Shown here piece after piece: positions 1 to 6,153 of a stretch of DNA of 7,625 nt. How positions within the stretch are numbered: position 1 is the stretch's first letter; every line of letters starts with the position of its first letter. Position numbers and translations under genes: made by a program. The notes beneath the pieces were generated by a model. It saw only the letters and a list, made by a program, of their open reading frames with translations, was not told the origin of the DNA and ran no database searches. Source of the DNA: an uncultured Synergistales bacterium (GTDB lineage Bacteria; Synergistota; Synergistia; Synergistales; Aminobacteriaceae); contig CALFXN010000214.1 of NCBI GenBank assembly GCA_937957815.1, positions 1 through 7,625 on the forward strand. Direction: 5' to 3'.

Positions 1-15
1 CGAACGACTACGCTC

Positions 16-37
16 CCCCGACACAACGCTGTCGGGG
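16..37 (-). terminator. Stem-loop after the PASTA gene; possible terminator or leader hairpin
   Basis: A perfect 8-bp inverted repeat, CCCCGACA at 16-23 and TGTCGGGG at 30-37, encloses a 6-base loop. It begins 16 bases past the stop codon of the PASTA gene on the minus strand. No T-run follows in the remaining 15 bases, so it is not a textbook intrinsic terminator. On the minus strand its 3' arm contains GGGGG followed by AG, which resembles a ribosome binding site for a next gene outside the window, so it could instead be a hairpin masking that site. Confidence 0.35.
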
Positions 38-53
38 CTCGCGTGTCGCCTGC

Positions 54-1154
54 TTACCTGAATCTGTCTTGCCACACGAATTCGCCTCCGAGGTAGATGG
101 TGACGACGCCTTCTTTCGAAAACGGCGCGTCGAGAGAGATATATTCCCCTCCCCTGACTTCACGGCTCAACAGCTGGCGCGTTCCGTTCGCGTCGACCAT
201 TTCGATTCGCAGCGACATCGATTTCGAGAGCGGCGGAACCTGATAGCGGACCTTCGCGACGCTCTGCTTTCCACCGGGAGCCACCGGCACCGAAGTTGAC
301 GGAGTCGGTTTTCCCGAAGGTTCCGTCGTTACGGAAACTCTTTCGCTTGCGCCATCCGGAGCAACTCCCGGCGTCGTCTGCGTCATGCCGGGCGCCGTGA
401 CCTTCCCGCCCGAGGGAGTCGCAATTTCCACCTTGTCAGGCTTCTTCAGCGTCGAGACGACGAGCGTTACCCCGTCCCCCGGGCGGACAAGCGCTCCGGC
501 ACGAGGTTTCGTTCCCATGACCATGCCTTCGTTCGTATTCTGGTTGTAGACGTATTCGACTCCAGCCAGGGTCAGAGACGACTCCGACAGCAGCTTTTTC
601 GCTGTCTTCTCGTCCTGCTGCGAGAGCTCCGGTACGGGGATCTTCCCGCCCTTGACCGCTCCGCCGGAACTGACGATCAGATCGACCTTCCGTCCCTGCG
701 GCACCGTTGCGGGAGCGGCAGGATTCTGCGCCAGAACGCTCCCGGCCGGACGGGATTCGTCGTTCAGGCGCACGACGTCGCCGGCGGAAAAGCCGTTCTG
801 CTCAAGGGTCGCCACCGCCTTCGAGTATTCCATCCCGCGAACGTCGGGGATCGCCTTCCTGTTGACGGCCCCCCTGCTGACCTTCAGAATGAGCGTGGTC
901 TCCTTGCGGACTTTCGTCCCGGGTTCCGGCCACTGCGCGAGAACCATTCCGGGAGACAGCGTGGAGTCGACCTGGTCGATCTTCGCCTGCAGCCCAAGCC
1001 GCTTGACCTCCTCCATCGCATCCAGAACGGACATCTCCCGAAGCCTCGGCACGGCGAGATCCTTTCCTCCGAAAAAGACCGTGTACACCGCAACTCCGGC
1101 AGACGCGACGATGACGAGAACAACGAACACCATCGCCCAACGAATCATCTTCAT
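54..1154 (-). CDS. Membrane-anchored PASTA-domain protein without a kinase domain
   Basis: This 366-residue protein has a short N-terminus (MKMIRW), one membrane helix at about residues 7-28, then three PASTA repeats at about 31-95, 101-164 and 171-235. Each repeat shows the family pattern: an opening Pro-x-(L/V), an amphipathic helix, a Q/K-x-P turn (AQWPEPGT, AQNPAAPAT, GTKPRAGA) and a closing beta strand ending VS. A Pro/Thr/Ser/Gly-rich linker (236-298) leads to a C-terminal segment (300-366) that looks beta-rich and that I do not recognise. Known PASTA domains bind peptidoglycan or muropeptides and usually form the outer part of PrkC-type Ser/Thr kinases or of penicillin-binding proteins; no kinase or transpeptidase domain is present here. 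I chose the ATG at 1154, not the upstream one at 1241, because it has a perfect AGGAGG 7 bases upstream and overlaps the rsmB stop as ATGA. Envelope sensing or wall binding is inferred. Confidence 0.88.
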   Translation of the reverse strand: MKMIRWAMVFVVLVIVASAGVAVYTVFFGGKDLAVPRLREMSVLDAMEEVKRLGLQAKIDQVDSTLSPGMVLAQWPEPGTKVRKETTLILKVSRGAVNRKAIPDVRGMEYSKAVATLEQNGFSAGDVVRLNDESRPAGSVLAQNPAAPATVPQGRKVDLIVSSGGAVKGGKIPVPELSQQDEKTAKKLLSESSLTLAGVEYVYNQNTNEGMVMGTKPRAGALVRPGDGVTLVVSTLKKPDKVEIATPSGGKVTAPGMTQTTPGVAPDGASERVSVTTEPSGKPTPSTSVPVAPGGKQSVAKVRYQVPPLSKSMSLRIEMVDANGTRQLLSREVRGGEYISLDAPFSKEGVVTIYLGGEFVWQDRFR

Positions 1155-2479
1155 GCGGTCGCCTCCTGAGTTTTCCTGCCCAGAACGGCAATGTAGAAAC
1201 CGTCGAGCCAGGGAAGTTCGGGCCAAAGGTACACTCCCCACGGACGTCCCCGATGGATCCGGAGACCTGAGATCGGGGGCGGGACCTCATAGATATCATT
1301 CCGTTCCGAAAGGACGCGCGAGACGATCTCCTCGTTCTCCCTCCGGAACAGGCTGCATGTGACGTACACCACGAAGCCTCCCGGCGCGACGATGGAAATC
1401 GCCCGGCGCAGCAACAGCTTCTGGAGATCCGAAACTCGTCCTACGGCTTCTGCGGAGAGCCGCTGTTTCCCTTCCGGATGGCGCGACCACGTCCCGCTGT
1501 TCGAACACGGTGCGTCGAGAACGACGATCTCCGGACGAACCGGGGGCTCGAGGTGAAGCGCGTCTCCCAGGCGGATCGCCCACGAGGCGTTGAGACGCTT
1601 CCGTTCCTTCTCGAGCGCCTTCGCCCTTCCAGGGGAGATCTCCCAGCACTCGAGCGTCGCTCCGGGAAGCAGCGCGGCCAGTTGCCCCGCCTTTATGCCG
1701 CGTCCGGCGCACATATCGAGAACGAGTCCTCTCTTCCAGAGACGCCGGACCACTTCGCCGACCATCATCGACGACTCGCCCTGCGGCGTGGACACTCCTT
1801 TATTGTACCCGGCGAAGGACGGCGGGTAAACCGATGACGCCAGACGGACCGAATACGGAATGAGAGGCGACCCCCAGCACCGGTATCCCGCTGCGTTCGC
1901 CCGTTCGAGAACCTCGGGGATCTTCGACTCGGGCCAGACCCGGAAGGATGCGTAGGGCCGGATTCGCGCCATGCGAACCAGCTTCCTCGCCTCCTGCGGA
2001 CCGACCCCTTCCTTGAGGATGAACGCCGCCCACGGAGGCATTCCGTGGAGGATCGCGAAATCCTTGAGGTCGCAGCTCGACGAAAGAGTCCGGATGAAAT
2101 CATTCCCGCTCTCGCCGACTCTCCGGAGAACCGCGTTCACGAGACGCGCCTCCCGCTCTCCCACCGTCTCCTTGACGTTCTGGACGACCGCGTTCGTCAG
2201 CGCCATCGGCACGAAATACCGCAGGTCCGTCATTCCGGCGGCCCCAAGAAGCATCGCGTTCACCGTCGCCCCGTTCAGACCCTCGATGGCCGGTTTCAGG
2301 AAGGAACGGACCATCTCGTACCAGAGAGATCGCTTCCGCAGCGTGCAATAGACCAGCGAAGCCGCGAGCGTCATCTCGGGTGACGGCAGTTTCGACGCGA
2401 GTCTCCTCAGGGACACGCTCGCGAGTTCTCCTCTTTCAACATCCTGAAGCACGCGGAGCGCACCTTCGATGCCCCGCAT
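1151..2479 (-). CDS. rsmB: RsmB/NOL1/NOP2/Sun-family rRNA (cytosine-5) methyltransferase
   Basis: The 442-residue product matches the length and layout of RsmB (about 430 in E. coli), which methylates a cytosine at C5 in 16S rRNA (C967 in E. coli) using S-adenosylmethionine. Residues 1-125 are helical and resemble the NusB-like RNA-binding domain (LVNAVLRRVGE is typical). The methyltransferase core follows: motif I VLDMCAGRGIK (253-263), acidic residue after motif II (E280), motif IV DAPCS (322-326) with release cysteine C325, RHPE (333-336), and motif VI YVTCS (372-376) with catalytic C375. Motif I is atypical: most RsmB proteins read CAAPGGK, here CAGRGIK. The ATG at 2479 shares one base with the stop of the upstream gene (TGATG) and has GGAGG 10 bases before it. 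The frame stays open to 2794, but that part overlaps the upstream gene and is not protein-like. RsmB is the best assignment; a different m5C rRNA target within the same family is possible. Confidence 0.88.
   Translation of the reverse strand: MRGIEGALRVLQDVERGELASVSLRRLASKLPSPEMTLAASLVYCTLRKRSLWYEMVRSFLKPAIEGLNGATVNAMLLGAAGMTDLRYFVPMALTNAVVQNVKETVGEREARLVNAVLRRVGESGNDFIRTLSSSCDLKDFAILHGMPPWAAFILKEGVGPQEARKLVRMARIRPYASFRVWPESKIPEVLERANAAGYRCWGSPLIPYSVRLASSVYPPSFAGYNKGVSTPQGESSMMVGEVVRRLWKRGLVLDMCAGRGIKAGQLAALLPGATLECWEISPGRAKALEKERKRLNASWAIRLGDALHLEPPVRPEIVVLDAPCSNSGTWSRHPEGKQRLSAEAVGRVSDLQKLLLRRAISIVAPGGFVVYVTCSLFRRENEEIVSRVLSERNDIYEVPPPISGLRIHRGRPWGVYLWPELPWLDGFYIAVLGRKTQEATA
1162..1167 (-). 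promoter_or_regulatory. Ribosome binding site of the PASTA gene, inside the rsmB 3' end
   Basis: AGGAGG on the minus strand lies 7 bases before the ATG at 1154. It is embedded in the last codons of the rsmB-like gene, whose TGA (1151-1153) overlaps the ATG by four bases. This decides the start of the PASTA gene and suggests translational coupling. Confidence 0.85.
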
Positions 2480-3171
2480 CAGTCGATCACCTCCACCACC
2501 GGAGAATCTCCGGAAGAGCGGGTGCGAACGAACAGGGATTCCGGAACCATGAACGACAACCCCGACATCGCCACCCGCCGACTCCGGACCTCGACGGACA
2601 GGATTTCCATATCGCCCACCCCGGTGTCCGTCGTGACGTATTTCTGCGCCAGACGGCTCGCGAGGGGAGCGAGAGCGTACGCAAAAAGCAGTGAGGCCGC
2701 AACGGTCAGCAGGCTCAGGCTTCCCGTCGCGGCGAGAATGAGCAGGAACAGCACCGAAGCGAGCGTGTTCAGGACAACGAGCGTCGTTCCGCATCTCGGA
2801 TGGATCGCAAGATCGCTTTCCCCACTTCTCAGACGTTCGAGCGCCGCGCGCGCCGCCATGGAGACGAGGTCGCGGTCACGGAGCCCTTTCAGCGAGAAAC
2901 CGGTCTCTTCGGCCATGCCTTCGATGTTCAGGCGACCAAAGCGCTCTTCGAGGATATGTACGGTCGCGTGCTCGATGGCGTGGTTTCGCCGCACCCTGCG
3001 GTTGAAAAGAATCCGGAAAAGTTGCGTCGGCCCGATGAACAGCCACAGAAAGGAGTTCGCGGCGAATCCGAGCGTCATGGCCGCAAGGACGAATACGCCG
3101 AACATGACGAGAAAAACGACGCCCACCCATGGAACGAGAACGAGGAGCGCGACGATCAGAAGCAGAGGCAT
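2479..3171 (-). CDS. DUF6391-like membrane protein with HAIEH motif
   Basis: This 230-residue protein begins with a very hydrophobic stretch (about residues 2-50, one or two helices), followed by a soluble segment and another hydrophobic stretch (about 130-172, two helices). The soluble segment starts NHAIEHATVH (63-72) and later has HPRCGT (124-129). The NHA-x-EHA-x-H signature recalls the DUF6391 family of uncharacterised membrane proteins; this is from memory and unsearched. No reaction is known to me. H64-A-I-E-H68 fits the inverted zinc-peptidase pattern HxxEH, with H72 and C127 as further possible ligands, but metal binding is only a hypothesis. The start at 3171 has AAGGA about 9 bases upstream; the frame extends to 3306, but that extension runs through a terminator hairpin and overlaps the upstream gene. 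It lies between a YugP-type metallopeptidase and rsmB, whose start it overlaps by one base. Confidence 0.72.
   Translation of the reverse strand: MPLLLIVALLVLVPWVGVVFLVMFGVFVLAAMTLGFAANSFLWLFIGPTQLFRILFNRRVRRNHAIEHATVHILEERFGRLNIEGMAEETGFSLKGLRDRDLVSMAARAALERLRSGESDLAIHPRCGTTLVVLNTLASVLFLLILAATGSLSLLTVAASLLFAYALAPLASRLAQKYVTTDTGVGDMEILSVEVRSRRVAMSGLSFMVPESLFVRTRSSGDSPVVEVID
2490..2494 (-). promoter_or_regulatory. Ribosome binding site of the rsmB-like gene
   Basis: GGAGG, within GGAGGTGATC on the minus strand, lies 10 bases before the ATG at 2479 and inside the last codons of the upstream gene. With the TGATG stop/start overlap it supports the 442-residue rsmB start and re-initiation by the same ribosomes. 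Confidence 0.8.
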
Positions 3172-3192
3172 GTCGATCCGTCCTTCCGTCGG

Positions 3193-3227
3193 AAAAAAGA
3201 AGTGGAGCGGTCGGCAGACCGCCCCAC
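3193..3227 (-). terminator. Intrinsic terminator or attenuator between yugP and the DUF6391-like gene
   Basis: On the minus strand an 11-bp stem with one G-T pair (GTGGGGCGGTC and GACCGCTCCAC, 4-base loop) is followed by TTCTTTTTT. This is a good rho-independent terminator, 45 bases past the yugP stop and ending about 21 bases before the next start codon. No obvious promoter follows it, so the genes downstream may depend on read-through or regulated antitermination. Confidence 0.8.
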
Positions 3228-3271
3228 CATCATACCCTCCGTATCCCCATCCGTGAAGCGCGAATGAGCGC

Positions 3272-3967
3272 CTAATCCCGGTCTCCGTACATCCCGCGAA
3301 GCGCAAGAAGGCGGAGGAGTTGTGCGAACGCCATCACCGTGGCAGCGACGTACGTCAGCGCGGCGGCGTTCAGGACCGTTTTCGCGCCGGAAACCTCGTC
3401 CATCCCGAGAAGTCCGGTATCGCCGAGAACCCGGAGCGCCCTGCGGCTCGCGTCGAATTCCACCGGAAGCGTGATGAGGTGGAACACGATGACGCCGAGG
3501 AAAAGGACGATGCCGAGGTTCATGAGAAACTCCCCACGAAGGAACAGACCGATGAAGAACAGCGGGAAGGCCATCGTCGAACCTATCCCCACGACGGGAA
3601 CGATCGCGTTCCTGATCGCGAGCGGAGCGTATCCGTCCTTGTCCTGGATCGCGTGTCCGACCTCGTGCGCGGCGACACCGATCGCCGCGATGCTCGTACT
3701 GTTGTATACCGTATCTGACAGGGAGAGGGACTTGTCCCTCGGGTCATAGTGGTCGGTCAGGTTCCCCGGCACGCGGCCGACAGGAACGTTCGTCAGTCCG
3801 AAACGATCCAGCAGCGATCGCGCGACCTGCGCTGCGGTGACCCCGCGGCGCGAAGGCACCTCTCCGAAACGGGAATACGCGCTCTTCACGCGGAATTGCG
3901 CCCACAGAGCGAGAAGCAGGGCGGGCAGCAACAGCAACATGGTGCGATCGAAAAGAAACGGGTACAT
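3272..3967 (-). CDS. yugP: YugP-type membrane zinc metallopeptidase
   Basis: This 231-residue protein fits the YugP neutral zinc metallopeptidase family (usually about 225-235 residues). It starts with one membrane helix (about 5-24), then a soluble part with the catalytic motif HEVGH (101-105: zinc ligands H101 and H105, general base E102). Further hydrophobic helices lie at about 117-141, 148-167 and 198-222. LPVEFDAS (167-174) is the family's conserved C-terminal signature, and E170 is a plausible third zinc ligand. The physiological substrate of YugP is not established, but membrane protein turnover or quality control is the usual suggestion. The ATG at 3967 has GGGAGGG 6 bases upstream. 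It is the first gene of the minus-strand cluster leading to rsmB and the PASTA gene, and is separated from the next gene by a terminator-like hairpin. Confidence 0.93.
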   Translation of the reverse strand: MYPFLFDRTMLLLLPALLLALWAQFRVKSAYSRFGEVPSRRGVTAAQVARSLLDRFGLTNVPVGRVPGNLTDHYDPRDKSLSLSDTVYNSTSIAAIGVAAHEVGHAIQDKDGYAPLAIRNAIVPVVGIGSTMAFPLFFIGLFLRGEFLMNLGIVLFLGVIVFHLITLPVEFDASRRALRVLGDTGLLGMDEVSGAKTVLNAAALTYVAATVMAFAQLLRLLALRGMYGDRD

Positions 3968-4032
3968 CTCAATCCCTCCCGTGGGTGTAATCGTTATGGT
4001 CGCACCGGATACCCGCCGGTTCGACGGAAAAT

Positions 4033-4061
4033 ATTGTACATCGTCCGCCGATAAAGAACAA
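4033..4061 (-). promoter_or_regulatory. Candidate promoter of the yugP cluster
   Basis: On the minus strand TTGTTC (4056-4061) and TACAAT (4033-4038) are 17 bases apart. The -10 matches the consensus at 5 of 6 bases, the -35 at only 3 of 6. Transcription would start near 4026, leaving a leader of about 58 bases that contains a weak 5-bp hairpin (4004-4020). The stretch is A/T-rich compared with its surroundings, which supports a promoter, but this is only a pattern match. Confidence 0.45.
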
Positions 4062-4072
4062 CATTGGTCAAA

Positions 4073-5212
4073 TTACGTATTCCTGCTCCGGTAGAACTCC
4101 GCGATCGCGTCCGCTATCCGAACCTGCTCTTCGGCGGTCAGTTCCGGGAAGACCGGCAGCGCGAGCGTCTCGCGGCTGAGCATCTCGGAAACCGGGCAAT
4201 CCTCCGGTTTGTAGCCCAGAAACGAGAAGCACCTCTGCTGATGGAGCGACAACGGGTAATAGACCCGGCATCCGATCCCGCGGGCCTCGAGGAAGGATTC
4301 GAGCGCGTCCCTGTCTTTGACCCTCGGGGCGTATTGGTGATAGATATGGTAGTTTCCTTCGAGTTCGACGGGCGGACGGACGAACTCGAGAAGCTCCCGT
4401 TCGGCGAACAAAAGACGGTAGCGGTCGGCCACGATGCGGCGCTCTTCGTTCCACTCCTCGAGATGCCGGAGTTTGACGCGGAGGACGGCCGCCTGGAGCG
4501 AATCGAGGCGGCTGTTCAGTCCGACCTCGTCATGGAAGTAGGTCTTTCCGGCTCCGTGCACGCGCAATTTCCGCACGCGTTCAGCGAGGCGTCCGTCACG
4601 TGTCGCGATCATGCCGCCGTCTCCGTAGCCGCCGAGATTTTTCGTCGGGAAGAACGAGTAGCACCCCAGAGCGCCGTACGTTCCCGCGCGGACGATAGCG
4701 CCCTCGATCTTTCGCCACGATCCAAAGGCCTGCGCGGCATCTTCGACGATCGAGACGCCGCGCTTCGCGAGCTCACCCGAAATGGCTTCGAGCGGAGCCA
4801 TCTGCCCGAACAGATGCACGGGAAGAACGACCTTCGTCTTCGGTGTCAGACGATCGAGCACCTGCTGGAGATCGATGTTGTACGTCTCCGGGTCTACATC
4901 GGCGAAGACCGGCGTCGCACCGAGCCGCGTGATGCAACTCACGGTCGCGAAAAAGCTGTAGGGGGTGGTGATGACCTCGTCACCCGGACCGATGTCGAGC
5001 GACATCATCGCGAGGAAGAGTGCATCGGTCCCTGAAGCGCAGCCTATGGCCTGCGCCCCGTCGAGATAGGCCGAACACTCTTCCTCAAACGCGGATACTT
5101 CCGGTCCCAGGATAAACGCCTGGCTCTCGAGCACTCCCGAAACGGCATCGGCGATTTCGTCTCGGATGCGCGCATAATTCCTCTTCAGATCGAGCGTCGG
5201 TATTTTCTGCAT
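4073..5212 (-). CDS. DegT/DnrJ/EryC1/StrS-family sugar aminotransferase
   Basis: This 379-residue protein is a full-length PLP-dependent aminotransferase of the type that adds an amino group to keto-sugar nucleotides, as in synthesis of LPS, capsule or glycan sugars. Visible landmarks are the N-terminal LDLKRNY, the cofactor loop ASGTDAL (59-65), the VEDAAQAFG segment (156-164, D158 contacting the PLP pyridine nitrogen), the Schiff-base lysine K191 in FFPTKNLGGYGDGG, and GLNSRLDSLQAA (231-242). All catalytic positions look intact. The motif style, with FGQMAPLEAI, resembles WbpE-like enzymes that act on UDP-3-keto-glucuronate sugars, but exact substrates cannot be read from sequence in this family. 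The ATG at 5212 follows AAGGAGG with a 10-base spacer. No partner dehydrogenase, acetyltransferase or glycosyltransferase lies beside it, so it appears as a single-gene unit with its own promoter, followed 105 bases later by yugP. Confidence 0.93.
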   Translation of the reverse strand: MQKIPTLDLKRNYARIRDEIADAVSGVLESQAFILGPEVSAFEEECSAYLDGAQAIGCASGTDALFLAMMSLDIGPGDEVITTPYSFFATVSCITRLGATPVFADVDPETYNIDLQQVLDRLTPKTKVVLPVHLFGQMAPLEAISGELAKRGVSIVEDAAQAFGSWRKIEGAIVRAGTYGALGCYSFFPTKNLGGYGDGGMIATRDGRLAERVRKLRVHGAGKTYFHDEVGLNSRLDSLQAAVLRVKLRHLEEWNEERRIVADRYRLLFAERELLEFVRPPVELEGNYHIYHQYAPRVKDRDALESFLEARGIGCRVYYPLSLHQQRCFSFLGYKPEDCPVSEMLSRETLALPVFPELTAEEQVRIADAIAEFYRSRNT

Positions 5213-5222
5213 GGTTTCAGAT

Positions 5223-5229
5223 CCTCCTT
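5223..5229 (-). promoter_or_regulatory. Ribosome binding site of the DegT-family gene
   Basis: A perfect AAGGAGG lies 10 bases before the ATG at 5212 on the minus strand. Its first two bases are part of the TAA stop of a possible upstream mini-ORF (5228-5281). Confidence 0.8.
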
Positions 5230-5281
5230 AATCGTCGCGGCATCGGACACGGTACCCTTCGTTCTTTACAGAGATCATCAT
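5228..5281 (-). CDS. Possible 17-residue leader peptide before the DegT-family gene
   Basis: A short frame reads MMISVKNEGYRVRCRDD and ends in TAA, which overlaps the ribosome binding site of the aminotransferase gene (TAAGGAGG). It would begin about 10 bases after the predicted transcription start. No good ribosome binding site precedes it, and the same frame stays open further upstream, so chance is a serious alternative. If translated, ribosomes stopping at its TAA would sit on the downstream gene's binding site. Confidence 0.15.
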   Translation of the reverse strand: MMISVKNEGYRVRCRDD

Positions 5282-5297
5282 CCCGTCGAACGGAGGA

Positions 5298-5326
5298 ATT
5301 GTGGCATAAAACCGGTCCGCGTACAA
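5298..5326 (-). promoter_or_regulatory. Candidate promoter of the DegT-family gene
   Basis: On the minus strand TTGTAC (5321-5326) and CACAAT (5298-5303) are separated by exactly 17 bases. They match the sigma-70-type consensus at 3 of 6 and 4 of 6 positions. Placement just after the gntR terminator and a predicted leader of about 79 bases make sense, but the boxes are weak. Confidence 0.4.
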
Positions 5327-5349
5327 CGGAGAGAATCGAATGGGGGCGG

Positions 5350-5386
5350 AAAAAAGCGCCGGAACGGCGGATCTCCGTTCCGGCGC
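5350..5386 (-). terminator. Intrinsic terminator of the GntR-family gene
   Basis: A perfect 12-bp stem (GCGCCGGAACGG at 5356-5367, its complement at 5375-5386, 7-base loop) is followed on the minus strand directly by TTTTTT. It begins 3 bases after the regulator's stop codon. This is a textbook rho-independent terminator that separates the regulator from the DegT-family gene. Confidence 0.95.
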
Positions 5387-5389
5387 GGT

Positions 5390-6106
5390 TCATTCCTTCG
5401 GTTCTTTTTCGACCGCGTCTTCCTTCCCATGTCCATGAACGCTCTCGGGCAAAAGCGACTGGCTCTGGTTGATTCCGGCCGCCGCCTCCCTGAGATGGCG
5501 CTTCATCAGCTTCACGCACTTCTCCGCATCGTGATGCCTCAGGGCCACGAGAATTTCCCGATGGACATCGACCGTCGGAACCGTCTCATTCTGGTAGAAG
5601 GGATCGTAGAAGACCACATACGCGTTCGTCCGCGCTATGATATCCCTGACAAGCTTCGCGAGGACTTTGTTGCCGCTCGCGTCGGCGATCGTCGTGTGGA
5701 AGGACTCGTTGACCTCAAGGTACGCCTCGAGTTCCTTTTCGTCGATTGCGCGCGCTTCCTCGATCATGGCCTCTTCGAGGCGACGGAGGTGGCGGTCGTC
5801 GATACGTTCCGCCGCGAGACGGATGGCGAGGCTTTCAAGCTGTTCGCGAACGAGAAACGTGTCCTCGATCTCCCGTGGCGTCGGCGCGGCAAGCCGCGCA
5901 CCGCTGTTCGGTATGATGTTGACGAGCCCTTCCGTCCCCAGGCGTCGGAGAGCTTCCCGGACCGGGGTCCTGCTGACGCCCATCTGAACCGCGATACTCA
6001 CCTCCGGAAGCCGCTGCCCCGGCTTCAGCTGCTTCGTGATAATCTTGTGCCGAAGCTCCTGGTAGGCATAATCCGAGGACGTGGTGTATATTCTCGGCTC
6101 TTTCAC
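5390..6106 (-). CDS. GntR-family transcription regulator with FCD domain
   Basis: The 238-residue product is a typical FadR/FCD-subfamily GntR regulator. The winged helix lies at about residues 10-75, with recognition helix SRTPVREALRRL (45-56) and wing NSGARL (67-72). The all-helical FCD domain (about 80-210) binds small organic acids, often with a metal; the expected ligand set is visible as N133-x-x-x-H137, H182 and H204, with Asn at the position often taken by Asp. A charged tail of about 25 residues ends the protein. I place the start at GTG 6106, preceded by GGGAGG with 8 bases spacing. The upstream in-frame ATG (6145) has no ribosome binding site and lies only about 10 bases from a candidate -10 box. 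It is transcribed away from the small membrane protein gene, and the shared gap carries repeated ATTGT boxes that may be its own operator. The effector and targets cannot be read from sequence. Confidence 0.92.
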   Translation of the reverse strand: MKEPRIYTTSSDYAYQELRHKIITKQLKPGQRLPEVSIAVQMGVSRTPVREALRRLGTEGLVNIIPNSGARLAAPTPREIEDTFLVREQLESLAIRLAAERIDDRHLRRLEEAMIEEARAIDEKELEAYLEVNESFHTTIADASGNKVLAKLVRDIIARTNAYVVFYDPFYQNETVPTVDVHREILVALRHHDAEKCVKLMKRHLREAAAGINQSQSLLPESVHGHGKEDAVEKEPKE

Positions 6107-6114
6107 GCGCCATT

Positions 6115-6120
6115 CCTCCC
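6115..6120 (-). promoter_or_regulatory. Ribosome binding site that sets the GTG start of the GntR gene
   Basis: GGGAGG on the minus strand lies 8 bases before GTG 6104-6106. The alternative ATG at 6145 has only A/T-rich sequence before it, so this site decides the start. Confidence 0.75.
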
Positions 6121-6153
6121 TATATTCGTGATGCGAAAGAGACATGAGTAAAT

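Noticed and set aside
1155..1241. N-terminal extension of the PASTA protein to an ATG at 1241
   Set aside because: The 29 extra residues overlap rsmB and would put a charged segment before the membrane helix; the ATG at 1154 has AGGAGG at 7 bases.
2480..2794. N-terminal extension of the RsmB-like protein to an ATG at 2794
   Set aside because: The added 105 residues overlap the DUF6391-like gene out of frame and are low-complexity Arg/Gly/Pro; the start at 2479 has a perfect ribosome binding site.
4064..5035. Long plus-strand frame of 323 codons
   Set aside because: It is exactly antisense to the DegT-family aminotransferase, whose motifs are unmistakable. The translation is Arg/Glu-rich without family features, as expected for a GC-rich shadow frame.
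5217..5519. 100-codon minus-strand frame covering the gntR 3' end and the DegT leader
   Set aside because: It reads straight through a perfect intrinsic terminator and overlaps the regulator in another frame; the translation is Arg-rich and shows no family signal.
6107..6145. ATG start at 6145 for the GntR regulator
   Set aside because: It has no ribosome binding site and lies very close to the candidate -10 box; the GTG at 6106 has GGGAGG at 8 bases.
5429..6151. Plus-strand frame of 240 codons opposite the GntR gene
   Set aside because: It mirrors the regulator's coding strand and has no recognisable domain; the minus-strand gene has a start, ribosome binding site and terminator.
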